Below, in pieces: positions 1-8,656 of a stretch of DNA of 64,000 bases. Made by a program: the position numbers and the translations under genes. The stretch comes from Kaistella jeonii (lineage in GTDB: Bacteria; Bacteroidota; Bacteroidia; Flavobacteriales; Weeksellaceae): assembly GCF_000812865.1 (NCBI RefSeq), contig NZ_JSYL01000002.1, forward strand, positions 248,001 to 312,000. The letters run 5' to 3'. Below the pieces are notes generated by a model. The model was not told the origin of the DNA, ran no database searches, and saw only the letters and a list, made by a program, of their open reading frames with translations. Within the stretch, counting starts at the first letter, position 1, and each line of letters starts with the position of its first letter.

Positions 1-872
1 TCGTGGAAGTAAACGAATTGGTGAAAGGAAAAGATTTCAAAATATTCGACGAGGCAGAATTGGTGGTAGGAATCAATGTAGAAGGTTGTGCAGAATATAC
101 GAGAAAACAAATCGACGAATTGATCGATTGGGTAAAACGTCCGCAAGTTGGCGCAAACGGAATGATTTGGATCAAATTCCAAAACGATGGTGTTGTTACT
201 TCTTCCGTCAATAAATTTTACAACGAAGAAGACTTAAAGAAAATAACAGAAAAATTCGGCGCGAAAGCAGGAGATTTAATTTTCCTAATGTCCGGAAACG
301 AAAATAAAGTAAGAACTCAACTTTCCGCTTTAAGAATGGAATTGGGGAACAGATTAGGATTAAGAAATCCAAAAGAATTCGCACCACTTTGGGTAATCGA
401 TTTCCCATTATTAGAATGGGATGAAGAAACTAACCGTTATCACGCAATGCACCATCCGTTTACTGCACCAAAACCGGAAGATGTTCATTTATTAGAAACC
501 GATCCAGGAAAAGCAAGAGCAAACGCTTACGATTTAATTCTAAACGGAAATGAAATTGGTGGTGGTTCAGTAAGAATTTTCGATAAAGATTTACAGGCGA
601 AAATGTTTAATCTTTTAGGATTCACCAAAGAAGATGCAGAAGCACAATTCGGATTCTTGATGAATGCATTCCAATATGGCGCACCTCCTCACGCAGGTTT
701 GGCTTTAGGTTTTGATAGATTGGTTGCAATTCTTGATGGAAATGAAGTGATCAGAGATTACATCGCTTTCCCAAAAAATAATTCAGGACGGGATGTTATG
801 ATTGATGCGCCGAGTTCGATTGCGGATGAGCAGTTAGATGAATTGGAGTTGAAATTGAATTTAAAAGCATAA
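1..872 (+). CDS. aspS: Aspartate--tRNA ligase, C-terminal part (cut by window start)
   Basis: Class II aminoacyl-tRNA synthetase that charges tRNA-Asp in the cytoplasm. The reading frame is open from the first base, so this is roughly the last half of a protein of about 580 residues. The visible part has the bacterial GAD insertion (start to about residue 130 of this fragment), then the class II core: FPLLEWDEE, the AMHHPFTAP stretch, [12 protein letters not shown] and the motif 3 segment [13 protein letters not shown] near the end, where Arg contacts ATP. The GTG at position 3 is internal, not a start. A hairpin terminator follows directly. No truncation or odd residue is seen other than the window edge. 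Confidence 0.97.
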   Translation, partial: VEVNELVKGKDFKIFDEAELVVGINVEGCAEYTRKQIDELIDWVKRPQVGANGMIWIKFQNDGVVTSSVNKFYNEEDLKKITEKFGAKAGDLIFLMSGNENKVRTQLSALRMELGNRLGLRNPKEFAPLWVIDFPLLEWDEETNRYHAMHHPFTAPKPEDVHLLETDPGKARANAYDLILNGNEIGGGSVRIFDKDLQAKMFNLLGFTKEDAEAQFGFLMNAFQYGAPPHAGLALGFDRLVAILDGNEVIRDYIAFPKNNSGRDVMIDAPSSIADEQLDELELKLNLKA

Positions 873-877
873 ATTAG

Positions 878-908
878 AAGCGAGGAAATTTTTCTTCGCT
901 TTTTTATT
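878..908 (+). terminator. Rho-independent terminator of aspS
   Basis: An inverted repeat (AAGCGAGGAAA paired with TTTCTTCGCTT, loop of about two bases) is followed by a T-rich tract. It sits six bases after the aspS stop and just before the end of the convergent regulator remnant. Confidence 0.8.
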
Positions 909-916
909 TTAAGAAA

Positions 917-1437
917 TTACAATCCTAACAATTTGTAAAGTTCTTCCTTTTTATTAACAGAAACAGATATCGATTTTCCGTTCAGTAATTCCACCATATT
1001 TCCGTGAATGCTTCTTACAAAATCAAGATTCAAGATAAAAGAACGCTGAATTCTAAAGAATTTTTTGTTTTGTAAAACCTCTTCCATTGAATTAAGTGTC
1101 ATTTGGGTTGAATAGTTTTGCGATGCTGTATTAACATTCAAATAATCGCCTTGCGCTTCGATGTATAAAATTTCTAACAACAAAATTTTGATGATTTTTC
1201 CTAAATAAAAACCGGCGGATTTTCTAGTGTTCGTAGAAAATCCAACCCATTTATTTTTGGCATTTCAATATCACTGAAAACAAGGTCTACCGGATTTTCT
1301 TGAAGAAAAGCTAAAGCTGTCACCGGGTTTTCAAAAATTCCCAGAATATTAAGATACGAAACTTCTTTGGCAAATGATTCTACAAGGTCTCTTCCAAGTG
1401 GTTCGTCATCGATAATGATACAATTTATTTTCTCCAT
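917..1437 (-). pseudogene. LytTR-family response regulator with internal deletion and frame break
   Basis: Two pieces of one response regulator lie end to end. Bases 1437-1201 encode 78 residues of a receiver domain (IIIDDEPLGRDLVESF acid pocket, then FSDIEMPKINGLDFL with the phospho-acceptor Asp), stopping right after NPPVFI. Bases 1183-917, readable in another frame from about 1198, encode a LytTR DNA-binding domain (KIIKILLLEILYIEAQGDYL through the FFRIQRSFILNLDFV core). LytTR regulators usually have about 235-250 residues; the receiver end with its conserved Lys and the linker, some 60-65 residues, are missing. The first ATG overlaps the kinase stop as TAATG, the usual operon layout. Each half could still be made as a separate polypeptide, but phosphorelay function is probably lost. 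Confidence 0.8.
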
Positions 1438-2600
1438 TATTTGATTAAATTGATTATTAACTCCACTTTAAAAATATTTTTTGAACTTAGAATTTCTAAC
1501 TGAAAATCATTCGGATATAAAAGCTGAAGGCGTTTTTTTACATTTTCAATTCCGATTCCACCGTGAATATTTTCTTTTTTGTATTCTTCAAAATCATTTT
1601 TGATTACAAAAATAAAATTCCCGTTTTCAACTTTTATTTTAAGATTTAAAAAAGCTGATTCTTTTGATTTTAAACCATATTTAAAAGCATTTTCTATAAA
1701 AGTGAAAGTCAAAAGTGGGGCAATCTTTAAATTCTTACAATCTGTTTCAGTTGGAAACTCATAATTAATTTTCCTATCCGCAGAATAACGCATTTTTTCG
1801 AGCTCAAAATAGTTTTTAACAAATTCTACTTCTTTCCAAAGTTCTACTTTTTCACTGTTCGATTCGTACAAAGTATAACTCATTGTATCGGAAAGATTAA
1901 GAATCACGTCTGGAACAGCATTGTCTTTTTTAAGACTTAAACTGTATAAATTATTCAAAGTATTAAAAAGAAAATGTGGATTGAGTTGAGATTTCAAAAA
2001 ATCTTTTTCAATATTAATATTTTTAATTTCCAATAGATTTTTTTGGTTTTGAATCTTTATCGTTCTGCTATAAAGTTTAGTAATTTCAAATAAGATTTTA
2101 ATAAAAAAGAACGGTGATAAAATCGAAATAAAGATAATTGTCTGAGAAATTATTCTTTCAAAAGAAATAGATTCCCAGAAAGTTTGGCTTGCACTTGCTT
2201 TAATTGCACCTTTCAATTCTCCTTCTAAAATTTCAAATCCGAGACTGTGATAAATAAGAGAAAAAGCATAAGTAGATAACAGCCAAATAATTACAAACAC
2301 AGGAAAACTGACAATCAAATAAAACAATGCAAATCCGAACGATAATTTTAAAATTTTTGGAAGAAGTAAATAGAAAAATAAATAGAAAACAATCATATTG
2401 ACAATGCACATCCGAACTGTAAGAATGAAGCTGTTGAAATAGGTGAGTTGATACGCTAATCGATAACTTAAAAATAATAAAAAAGCAAAACTCAACCACA
2501 TTAAAGAATGAAATATTACTCTTTTTTGCTTGGTGTAAAATTGTTCAAAATCAAATTCACCAATACCTTCGGTAAAATAATTTGAAGATATTTTTTGCAT
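1437..2600 (-). CDS. LytS/YehU-type sensor histidine kinase
   Basis: Membrane sensor kinase of 387 residues. The first half holds about four hydrophobic segments (roughly residues 28-48, 58-82, 90-115 and 150-172). The His_kinase domain follows, with the phospho-acceptor at His209 in SQLNPHFLFNTLNNL, and a HATPase with the N-box PLLTFTFIENAFKYG and G-box GGIGIENVKKRLQLLYP. This is the standard partner of a LytTR response regulator, and its stop overlaps the start of one (TAATG). Because that regulator is broken, the kinase may be orphaned or act on another regulator. The signal is unknown. The kinase itself looks intact. Confidence 0.93.
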   Translation of the reverse strand: MQKISSNYFTEGIGEFDFEQFYTKQKRVIFHSLMWLSFAFLLFLSYRLAYQLTYFNSFILTVRMCIVNMIVFYLFFYLLLPKILKLSFGFALFYLIVSFPVFVIIWLLSTYAFSLIYHSLGFEILEGELKGAIKASASQTFWESISFERIISQTIIFISILSPFFFIKILFEITKLYSRTIKIQNQKNLLEIKNINIEKDFLKSQLNPHFLFNTLNNLYSLSLKKDNAVPDVILNLSDTMSYTLYESNSEKVELWKEVEFVKNYFELEKMRYSADRKINYEFPTETDCKNLKIAPLLTFTFIENAFKYGLKSKESAFLNLKIKVENGNFIFVIKNDFEEYKKENIHGGIGIENVKKRLQLLYPNDFQLEILSSKNIFKVELIINLIK

Positions 2601-2615
2601 AATTTTCTAATTGAA

Positions 2616-2649
2616 AAACAGCTTCAAAGATAGTTTTTTGAAGCTGTTT
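2616..2649 (-). terminator. Terminator after the CPBP protease gene
   Basis: A perfect 13-base inverted repeat (AAACAGCTTCAAA and its complement, 8-base loop) followed on the minus strand by TTTTTC. It separates the CPBP gene from the downstream kinase gene. Confidence 0.85.
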
Positions 2650-2661
2650 GATTGATGATTT

Positions 2662-3399
2662 CTATAAAATTCTAACAATTGCATTCATCGTGTTGATGAT
2701 ATTATGTCCCATAATGGGAAAAATAAGATTCCCCGAAAGTTTGCGCAAAATCCCGAGACTGAGAGACGAAATAATGGCTAAGTAAAGAATTGTAATAATA
2801 TCAAACTTGAATTCATAATTTTCTGTAAGCACAACACCGTGTGCTTCTGCAAAAAGTATGGTAACAATCACAAATCCCCAACCAAATTTTATGCCTTTGA
2901 AATTCCATTTCGGGGCGAAAGCTTTGTCTAAAAGCCAAAATAAAATCCCTCTAAAAACCAATTCCTCCGTTAAACCGGGCATTGTCATTTGAAAAGCAAA
3001 AGTTTCTAAATCGAAATTACCACCTTTCGGAAACAGAATCATTTTGAATATAAAATCGAAAGCCAGAAATCCTATAAAAATTAGAATTCCAGATTTTACC
3101 TGACTTTTTGAATTTGTTTTCGTTGTAAATCCAATTTCTTCTCTGTCTTTTTTTGAAACAGAAAAAATAACAATCAAAGCAAAACATAAACTGAAAATTT
3201 TACCAATCCAAGAGAATTTTAATCCTAAAAAGTCTAAATCAAAATAGAGTTTCGACAAATGCTGAATGTAAGAATCCGTTAAAAAATAAAGAACGAACAA
3301 TCCCAAATATTTCAGATTGACCTTTTCTGACCTAAAAATAGCTAAAATAATAATTGGAAGGATGATAAGAATCCAAATGAGTGGTGTAAATAATGACAT
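2662..3399 (-). CDS. CPBP family intramembrane glutamic endopeptidase
   Basis: Polytopic membrane protein of 245 residues in the CPBP (CAAX protease and bacteriocin-processing, Abi) family. About seven hydrophobic segments are visible. The family motifs are present: EExxxR at residues 145-150 (TEELVFRGILFW), a second His motif in FAEAHGVVLTE, and GHNIINT near the C-terminus, equivalent to the HxxxN motif. Members cleave or process peptides in the inner membrane; the substrate cannot be read from sequence. It is a single gene with its own terminator and a TAATTTTG -7 element just upstream. Confidence 0.9.
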   Translation of the reverse strand: MSLFTPLIWILIILPIIILAIFRSEKVNLKYLGLFVLYFLTDSYIQHLSKLYFDLDFLGLKFSWIGKIFSLCFALIVIFSVSKKDREEIGFTTKTNSKSQVKSGILIFIGFLAFDFIFKMILFPKGGNFDLETFAFQMTMPGLTEELVFRGILFWLLDKAFAPKWNFKGIKFGWGFVIVTILFAEAHGVVLTENYEFKFDIITILYLAIISSLSLGILRKLSGNLIFPIMGHNIINTMNAIVRIL

Positions 3400-3416
3400 A
3401 TCTTTTAATTTTTTGT

Positions 3417-3424
3417 CAAAATTA
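3417..3424 (-). promoter_or_regulatory. -7 element upstream of CPBP gene
   Basis: TAATTTTG on the minus strand matches the Bacteroidota -7 consensus TAnnTTTG. It lies 17 bases before the ATG, implying a very short leader. No clear -33 TTG is seen at the expected distance. Confidence 0.45.
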
Positions 3425-3582
3425 TCGTACGTTGCTATTCTTTGAAAACTTTACCGATAGGAACACTCATTTTGCCGACGAACTCTTCCATCTTTTATAA
3501 TTTAAGTAAAATTGACATTCAAAATTAGAATAAAAAGTCTCAAAAATTAATTAATTTTAAATCTGCACAAATTTTGAATCTT

Positions 3583-5772
3583 ATGAAATCTCCTTTAGCA
3601 ATACTTCAACAATACTTTGGTTACGATAGTTTCCGACTCTATCAAGCGAGCGCAGTTGAAAATGTAATTGCGAAAAAAGACACCTTCGTCTTGATGCCAA
3701 CTGGCGGTGGAAAATCTTTGTGCTATCAAATTCCAGCTTTGGTATTGGAAGGAACTGCGATTGTTATTTCCCCCTTAATTGCTTTGATGAAAGATCAGGT
3801 TGATGCTTTGCGCGTCAATGGAATTTCTGCAGCATTTCTAAATTCTTCGATGAATCCAAATGAGCAAAATGAAACTTTTCGTCAATTGAAAAATGGTGAA
3901 TTAAAACTGTTGTATGTTGCGCCCGAAAAGTTGAGCGCAGATAATGGTCACTTTTTAAATTTACTGAAAGAAATCAAAATTTCCCTTTTTGCAGTAGATG
4001 AAGCGCACTGTGTTTCACATTGGGGACATGATTTTCGTCCGGATTATTTATTTTTAAATGGAATTAAAAAAGGATTTTCAGAAACGCCAATCATTGCATT
4101 AACCGCAAGTGCCGACGAAATAACACGGCAAGATATCATCAAACAATTAAATCTTCAAAATCCGACTGTTTTAATATCCTCTTTTGACAGACCTAATATT
4201 AAATATTTTGTGCAACCAAAGCAGTCGGTTTTAACTCATATTCTGCAATATTTAAAAGAGCATCCAAACGATTCGGGAATTATTTACTGTTTATCCCGAA
4301 AAGGAACGGAAGATCTGGCGAATAATTTGAAAGAAAACGGTGTTGATGCAGAATTTTATCATGCAGGAATTTCTTCAATAGAAAGAGCTAAAGTTCAGGA
4401 TGATTTTATAAAAGACAAAACTCGGGTCATGGTTGCTACAATTGCCTTTGGAATGGGAATAGACAAAAGTAACGTTCGTTTTGTAATCCACGCAGATCTC
4501 CCTAAAAACATCGAAAGTTATTATCAGGAAACAGGAAGAGCCGGAAGAGATGGATTGCCGAGTGAAGCCATTTTGTTCTATTCCATTGCGGATGTGATGA
4601 AGCTGAAAAAATTTGCAATGGTCGAAGGAAATGAAGAACAGTCGAGTTTAATGCTTCGGAAAGTGCAACAAATGACCGATTTTGCCGAGATGCAAAAATG
4701 CAGACGACAATATCTGATGGAATACTTCGGAGAATCTCATCCTGGAAATTGTAATTCCTGCGATTATTGTTTGAGTGATTTTGAAAGTTGGGACGCCACA
4801 TTGGATGCTCAAAAATTGTTAAGTGCAATATTTAGATTAAAAGAACGCTACGGAAAAAATTTGATTATTGATTTTTTACGAGGTTCAAAAGGTGTAAAAA
4901 TCACCGAGTACATGAAAGGTTTACCAACGTATGGAATTGGCGCAAATTCAGATAAAACACATTGGCAAAATTTAATTAAACAATTAACAATAAATGGATT
5001 TTTAAGGGATTCAGAAGGTGAATTTTCTGTTTTAAAACTAACGGAAAGCAGCAATGAAGTTTTATTTAAAAAGAGAAAAGTCAATTTACAGAAAGTAAAA
5101 GAATTGGCAAAAGCAGTGTCAGTCGAAGAAATAGAAACCACTTATCAAACCAATGAAATCGATGCAAATCAGGAATTGTTTGATGAACTAAGAATTTTGA
5201 GAAGACAACAAGCCGAGAAAGAAAATGTGCCACCGTACGTGATTTTCTCCGATGCAACTTTAATGGAAATGGCGGGTTATCTTCCTACTACGATTGACGA
5301 GCTTGGGGAAATTAGTGGATTTGGCGCCTTTAAAATAGAAAAATATGGAGATTTATTTTTAAAAGTAATTGTAAATTATTGCACAAACCATAATTTGAGC
5401 AGTAAAATATCAGAGAAAACACCGAAAAAACAACGTGCGCCGAAACAAGAGAATAAAAGTCTGGCAGGAACATACACAATAACTTTCGATCTGTACAAAG
5501 CTGGAAATAACTTGGAAGAGATTGCGAAAATCAGGAATTTGTCTTTAAATACTATTCAAAATCACTTGGCTAATTTCGTAGAATTGGGAACGATTAAACC
5601 AAGCGAGTTGATAGATGTGACCAAAATAGATCCCATAATTGCTATTGCAAAAACTCAAACTATTCAATCATTGAAAGCGATCAAAGAAGAATTAGGAGAA
5701 GAATTTACTTACTTTGAAATAAATATCGCAGTTGCTTTCTATAAATGGGAAGAGAAAAAAAATTTAAAATAA
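3583..5772 (+). CDS. recQ: ATP-dependent DNA helicase RecQ
   Basis: Superfamily 2 3'-5' helicase of 729 residues acting in recombination and repair. ATG at 3583 is chosen because MKSPLAILQQYFGYDSFRLYQ is the normal RecQ N-terminus; a TTG nine bases upstream is in frame. Visible motifs: Walker A PTGGGKSLCYQIPA, DEAH box VDEAHCVSHWGHDFRPDY, motif III LTASA, motif VI QETGRAGRDG, the four-Cys zinc site (KCRRQYLMEYFGES, then CNSCDYC), the RQC winged helix, and a C-terminal HRDC domain around residues 520-600. It extends past HRDC with a further helical, helix-turn-helix-like region, as in many Bacteroidota RecQ proteins. It stands alone between terminators. Confidence 0.97.
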   Translation: MKSPLAILQQYFGYDSFRLYQASAVENVIAKKDTFVLMPTGGGKSLCYQIPALVLEGTAIVISPLIALMKDQVDALRVNGISAAFLNSSMNPNEQNETFRQLKNGELKLLYVAPEKLSADNGHFLNLLKEIKISLFAVDEAHCVSHWGHDFRPDYLFLNGIKKGFSETPIIALTASADEITRQDIIKQLNLQNPTVLISSFDRPNIKYFVQPKQSVLTHILQYLKEHPNDSGIIYCLSRKGTEDLANNLKENGVDAEFYHAGISSIERAKVQDDFIKDKTRVMVATIAFGMGIDKSNVRFVIHADLPKNIESYYQETGRAGRDGLPSEAILFYSIADVMKLKKFAMVEGNEEQSSLMLRKVQQMTDFAEMQKCRRQYLMEYFGESHPGNCNSCDYCLSDFESWDATLDAQKLLSAIFRLKERYGKNLIIDFLRGSKGVKITEYMKGLPTYGIGANSDKTHWQNLIKQLTINGFLRDSEGEFSVLKLTESSNEVLFKKRKVNLQKVKELAKAVSVEEIETTYQTNEIDANQELFDELRILRRQQAEKENVPPYVIFSDATLMEMAGYLPTTIDELGEISGFGAFKIEKYGDLFLKVIVNYCTNHNLSSKISEKTPKKQRAPKQENKSLAGTYTITFDLYKAGNNLEEIAKIRNLSLNTIQNHLANFVELGTIKPSELIDVTKIDPIIAIAKTQTIQSLKAIKEELGEEFTYFEINIAVAFYKWEEKKNLK

Positions 5773-5808
5773 AGATCTATCATTTATGAATCTTTAGAGT
5801 TTTTTTTT

Positions 5809-5843
5809 AAAATCAGAAGCGGAAAATTAATTTTTCCGATTTT
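5809..5843. terminator. Bidirectional terminator between recQ and the SDR gene
   Basis: CGGAAAA and TTTTCCG pair around a 5-base loop, with outer AAAATC/GATTTT halves. T-rich tracts flank it on both strands, fitting two convergent genes. Confidence 0.65.
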
Positions 5844-6578
5844 TTAAGGCAATTTTGAAACTAAACTTTCCGGAAGTATTTTCAAAATATAATAAATGAT
5901 TTTCCATTTAAAATTGGGAACGATCGAGAAATAATTTCCGGCATTCACGATATGTTTCGCTACATAAGCTGGTTCCATCAATAAAGATTTATTGAGGTTT
6001 AAACCTTCGTTAATTTTCGTATTAATGTAACCGCTCACCAAAACATTTACCGTAATATTTCTAGAAGCCAACTCTTGTCGAAGTCCTGCCAAATATTGAG
6101 TAAACGCCGATTTTGTACTTCCATAAATAAAATTACTTTTTCGTCCACGAACTCCAGAAAGCGAAGACAAACCAATAATTCTTTTTAAATTTTTATTGGA
6201 GTCATCTGTCGCAATAATATTTAAAATGGAAACTGCGCCCATATAATTGACTTCCATCATTTGTTTTGCTCCCTCAAAATCTTTTAAAGCTTTCTGATTT
6301 TCAACTAAAAAGCCAGCAGCATAAATTACAATATGTGGTTTTGAAGGCAGTTCATCATAAAATTTATGATGGGAGGAAAAATCGGTTGCGTCGAAATAAT
6401 TTAACTTTATTTTGGAGGAGTCAAGCTTATGTTCCTTAACGAAATTTTCCAACGATTTTAAATTTCGAGAAGAAGCAATGATGGAGAAATCCTTTTCCAG
6501 ATATTGCAAAATACATTGTTTTGCCACATCGGAATTGGCGCCTAAAATGAGGACGGTTTTGGTGGAATTATTATTCAT
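5844..6578 (-). CDS. SDR family NAD(P)-dependent oxidoreductase
   Basis: Short-chain dehydrogenase/reductase of 244 residues. The nucleotide-binding motif is the GxxSDxA variant (VLILGANSDVAKQ) rather than TGxxxGIG, as in DprE2-like and related atypical SDRs. The NNAG position reads YAAGFL. The catalytic Ser-Tyr-Lys set is present in [24 protein letters not shown]. The C-terminus is hydrophobic, suggesting membrane association. It is the last gene of a three-gene minus-strand operon, starting 3 bases after the crotonase stop. The substrate is unknown. Confidence 0.9.
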   Translation of the reverse strand: MNNNSTKTVLILGANSDVAKQCILQYLEKDFSIIASSRNLKSLENFVKEHKLDSSKIKLNYFDATDFSSHHKFYDELPSKPHIVIYAAGFLVENQKALKDFEGAKQMMEVNYMGAVSILNIIATDDSNKNLKRIIGLSSLSGVRGRKSNFIYGSTKSAFTQYLAGLRQELASRNITVNVLVSGYINTKINEGLNLNKSLLMEPAYVAKHIVNAGNYFSIVPNFKWKIIYYILKILPESLVSKLP

Positions 6579-6581
6579 CGA

Positions 6582-7349
6582 CTATTTGGCGCGAAGTCTT
6601 TCTTTAATTTTACCAATATTTTCTTTCGCAGAATCTTCTAAAATTAAACTCGCGCTCATCAAAATTCTTTCGGGCATCAACTGTTCGAAATGTTCTGTTC
6701 CTTCCCAGGAAACTTTTTTAATTAAAGCCAAAGCGTCTGAACTTCGATTGGAAAGAACTTCAATAAATTTTTCAATTTTAGAATCCATCTCCGGAATATT
6801 TTCGGAAACAGACTGATAAATATCGTGTCTTTCACACCATTCTGCACTGCGAAAATCTGCGTCTATCGACATTGCAGAATAAGCGGATTTGCCAATTTTT
6901 CTTTCTACAAAGGGTCCGATTACGAAAGGTCCAATTCCTAAATTTAATTCCGTTAAAGCCAAAGCTGCATCTTTCGTGGCAAAACAATAATCTGCTGCAC
7001 ATGCAATTCCAACTCCGCCGCCAGTTGTTTTTCCCTGAACTCTCACTATGACTAATTTACCGCAAGATCTCATGGCATTTAAAACTTTAGCAAAACCTCC
7101 GAAGAATATTTTGGATTTTTCCAGTTTTTCAATTTCTAGCAATTCATCGAAGCTAGCTCCGGCGCAAAATGATTTTTCCCCTTCACTTTTTAATAAAATT
7201 GCTTTTACTTCTTTTTTCAAACCTTCTTCCAAAATAGTTTGAGCGAGTAATTCTAAAATTTCTCCCGGCAAAGAATTGCTTTTTGGGGTTCCAAAAGTGA
7301 TTTCTGAAATATTATTTTTAAGTTCCTGATTGACGAATCCGTTGTTCAT
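6582..7349 (-). CDS. Enoyl-CoA hydratase/isomerase (crotonase) family protein
   Basis: Crotonase-fold protein of 255 residues. The two oxyanion-hole segments are visible: SFCAGASFDEL (about residues 60-70) and GKTTGGGVGIACAADY (about 105-120), with the following ALTELNLGIGP region where crotonase catalytic acids lie. It probably hydrates or isomerises an enoyl-CoA. Closest by eye are methylglutaconyl-CoA hydratase-like and PaaG-like members; paaZ lies 1.3 kb upstream, so a link to aromatic-acid catabolism is possible but unproven. It overlaps the upstream glycosylase gene at TAATG. Confidence 0.88.
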   Translation of the reverse strand: MNNGFVNQELKNNISEITFGTPKSNSLPGEILELLAQTILEEGLKKEVKAILLKSEGEKSFCAGASFDELLEIEKLEKSKIFFGGFAKVLNAMRSCGKLVIVRVQGKTTGGGVGIACAADYCFATKDAALALTELNLGIGPFVIGPFVERKIGKSAYSAMSIDADFRSAEWCERHDIYQSVSENIPEMDSKIEKFIEVLSNRSSDALALIKKVSWEGTEHFEQLMPERILMSASLILEDSAKENIGKIKERLRAK

Positions 7350-8038
7350 TATGCTTTATTTAGGGCGATTAAATATTTATCGATGTATAATTGTTTTTCT
7401 TTGCTTTTATATTGCTGGATATATCTTGGATGTTCCAACACGGTCAGTTTATCAAAGAAATGTTCCTGACTGTTGATCTTATCAATGAAAGTGGCGTTCT
7501 TTTTTCCTAAAATAAAAACTTCCGAAGTGTCTAAACCCAAACTGATGTGATCTTTTAAACTCTGGATTATAAAAGGTTTTACGGCTTCGAAGAGTTTTTT
7601 GTCATCATAATAATTAGCGTTTAATCCACCTTTTAAAGTCTTTCGAATAATTGCCAAAGGAAAAGGTGAATTAATGTAAAATTCTTTATAAAAAAGTTCT
7701 GGACCTCCAAAGTTCATAATGACATCGTAGAGATAAACAGAAGAAATTTCATGCGTATGCGCAGATTTCATTTCAATTCCACAGATACTTTCCAATCGTT
7801 TTGTATCAGTGAATGGAACGCCGGTAACTCCTGCTCCGTGACGACTGGGATTGATTCCGATGATGAATTTTCTTTGATTGTGATCATTGTAGAATTTTTT
7901 ATAAAAATCGGTCATCACCGTTAAAGTTTCGGGATTATCGAAGAAAGGATTGAGCACATCGAAACCTTCAGGAAGCTCTCCAGAATAATGTAATTTCTTG
8001 TTGAATGCTACTACTTTTTCGCCGATGGTTTTTTCCAC
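7349..8038 (-). CDS. SMUG2-type uracil-DNA glycosylase family protein (DUF4918)
   Basis: DNA repair glycosylase of the UDG superfamily, 229 residues. The N-terminal active-site motif reads GINPSRHGAGVTGVPFTD and the C-terminal leucine-loop-like motif EHPRYIQQY, the pattern I associate with the SMUG2/DUF4918 family of Bacteroidota. It probably removes uracil or related damaged pyrimidines as the first step of base excision repair. It is the first gene of an operon with a crotonase and an SDR, joined by a TAATG overlap, an unexpected partnership. Function is inferred from the motifs. Confidence 0.85.
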   Translation of the reverse strand: MEKTIGEKVVAFNKKLHYSGELPEGFDVLNPFFDNPETLTVMTDFYKKFYNDHNQRKFIIGINPSRHGAGVTGVPFTDTKRLESICGIEMKSAHTHEISSVYLYDVIMNFGGPELFYKEFYINSPFPLAIIRKTLKGGLNANYYDDKKLFEAVKPFIIQSLKDHISLGLDTSEVFILGKKNATFIDKINSQEHFFDKLTVLEHPRYIQQYKSKEKQLYIDKYLIALNKA

Positions 8039-8049
8039 TTATTTTCATT

Positions 8050-8114
8050 TTTCTGTGAAAATCTGTCAAATCTGTACGAGAAATAGCTCACAGATTTCAC
8101 TGATTTGCACAGAT
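8050..8114. repeat. Palindromic GxxExxY-associated repeat, downstream copy
   Basis: Two inverted arms (8050-8075, and 8086-8114 with TAGCTCACAGATTTCAC at its start) can fold into a long imperfect stem around a short AGAAAT loop. The right arm recurs almost unchanged at 33868-33900, and a related copy lies on the other side of the GxxExxY gene at 8591-8638. Confidence 0.7.
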
Positions 8115-8120
8115 CTTTGT

Positions 8121-8501
8121 TTACAGGTATCCGTTTACAATTCTAACAATATTTCTTGGTAAATCATCGGTGTTGAAATTAACTAAAATCCCTAAATGAA
8201 GATCGGTTAATTTTAGATAATTTAATAATTGTTTGTGATGAATTGGCGCTAATTCTGACACCGATTTTATTTCTATAATAATTCTATCTTCAACTAAAAT
8301 ATCTGTACGAAAACCTAAACCTAAATCAGTTCCTTTATAAATGACTGAAATGGGAAACTGAAATTTAATTGCTAAACTCTGATTTTCAAGTTCCAATCCT
8401 AATTCCTTTTCTTAAACACTTTCCACCAATCCGGGTCCAAGTGTATTATAAACTTCGAAAATCGCTCTCCTTATCAAATAGGACATTTCATTTTCAGTCA
8501 T
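8121..8501 (-). pseudogene. GxxExxY family protein (PDDEXK-like), interrupted by a nonsense codon
   Basis: Reading from ATG at 8501, the frame gives MTENEMSYLIRRAIF, then LGPGLVESV, then a TAA at 8414-8412, and continues in the same frame with EKELGLELENQSLAIKFQ to the stop at 8121. Full family members are about 125 residues; this frame is 126 codons if the TAA is read as the Tyr normally present in the ESVYE signature. A single TAT-to-TAA change explains it. The nuclease-like core remains (DLGLGFRTDILVEDRIIIEIKSV, with the D..E.K pattern). A 91-residue product could start at TTG 8396. The biological role of the family is not established. Confidence 0.85.
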
Positions 8502-8590
8502 AATTTGTAATTTATATTTAACAGATTCCACCGGCTTTGATGGATTACTTTATAAATATCCATAAAGTCATTATGTAAATACGCTAAATG

Positions 8591-8638
8591 TCTCACGGAT
8601 TACACGAATTTCCACAGATAATTCCGTGTAAATCTGTG
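8591..8638. repeat. Palindromic GxxExxY-associated repeat, upstream copy
   Basis: TCTCACGGATTACACG, then CCACAGATAATTCCG and TGTAAATCTGTG, form a degenerate inverted repeat of the same character as 8050-8114. Together the two copies bracket the broken GxxExxY gene. The rest of 8502-8656 shows no gene. Confidence 0.6.
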
Positions 8639-8656
8639 CTCCAGAAATAATTAGAA

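Noticed and set aside
3435-3491. 18-codon minus-strand frame (MEEFVGKMSVPIGKVFKE) upstream of the CPBP gene
   Set aside because: It could be a leader peptide or gene remnant, but nothing beyond a start and stop supports translation.
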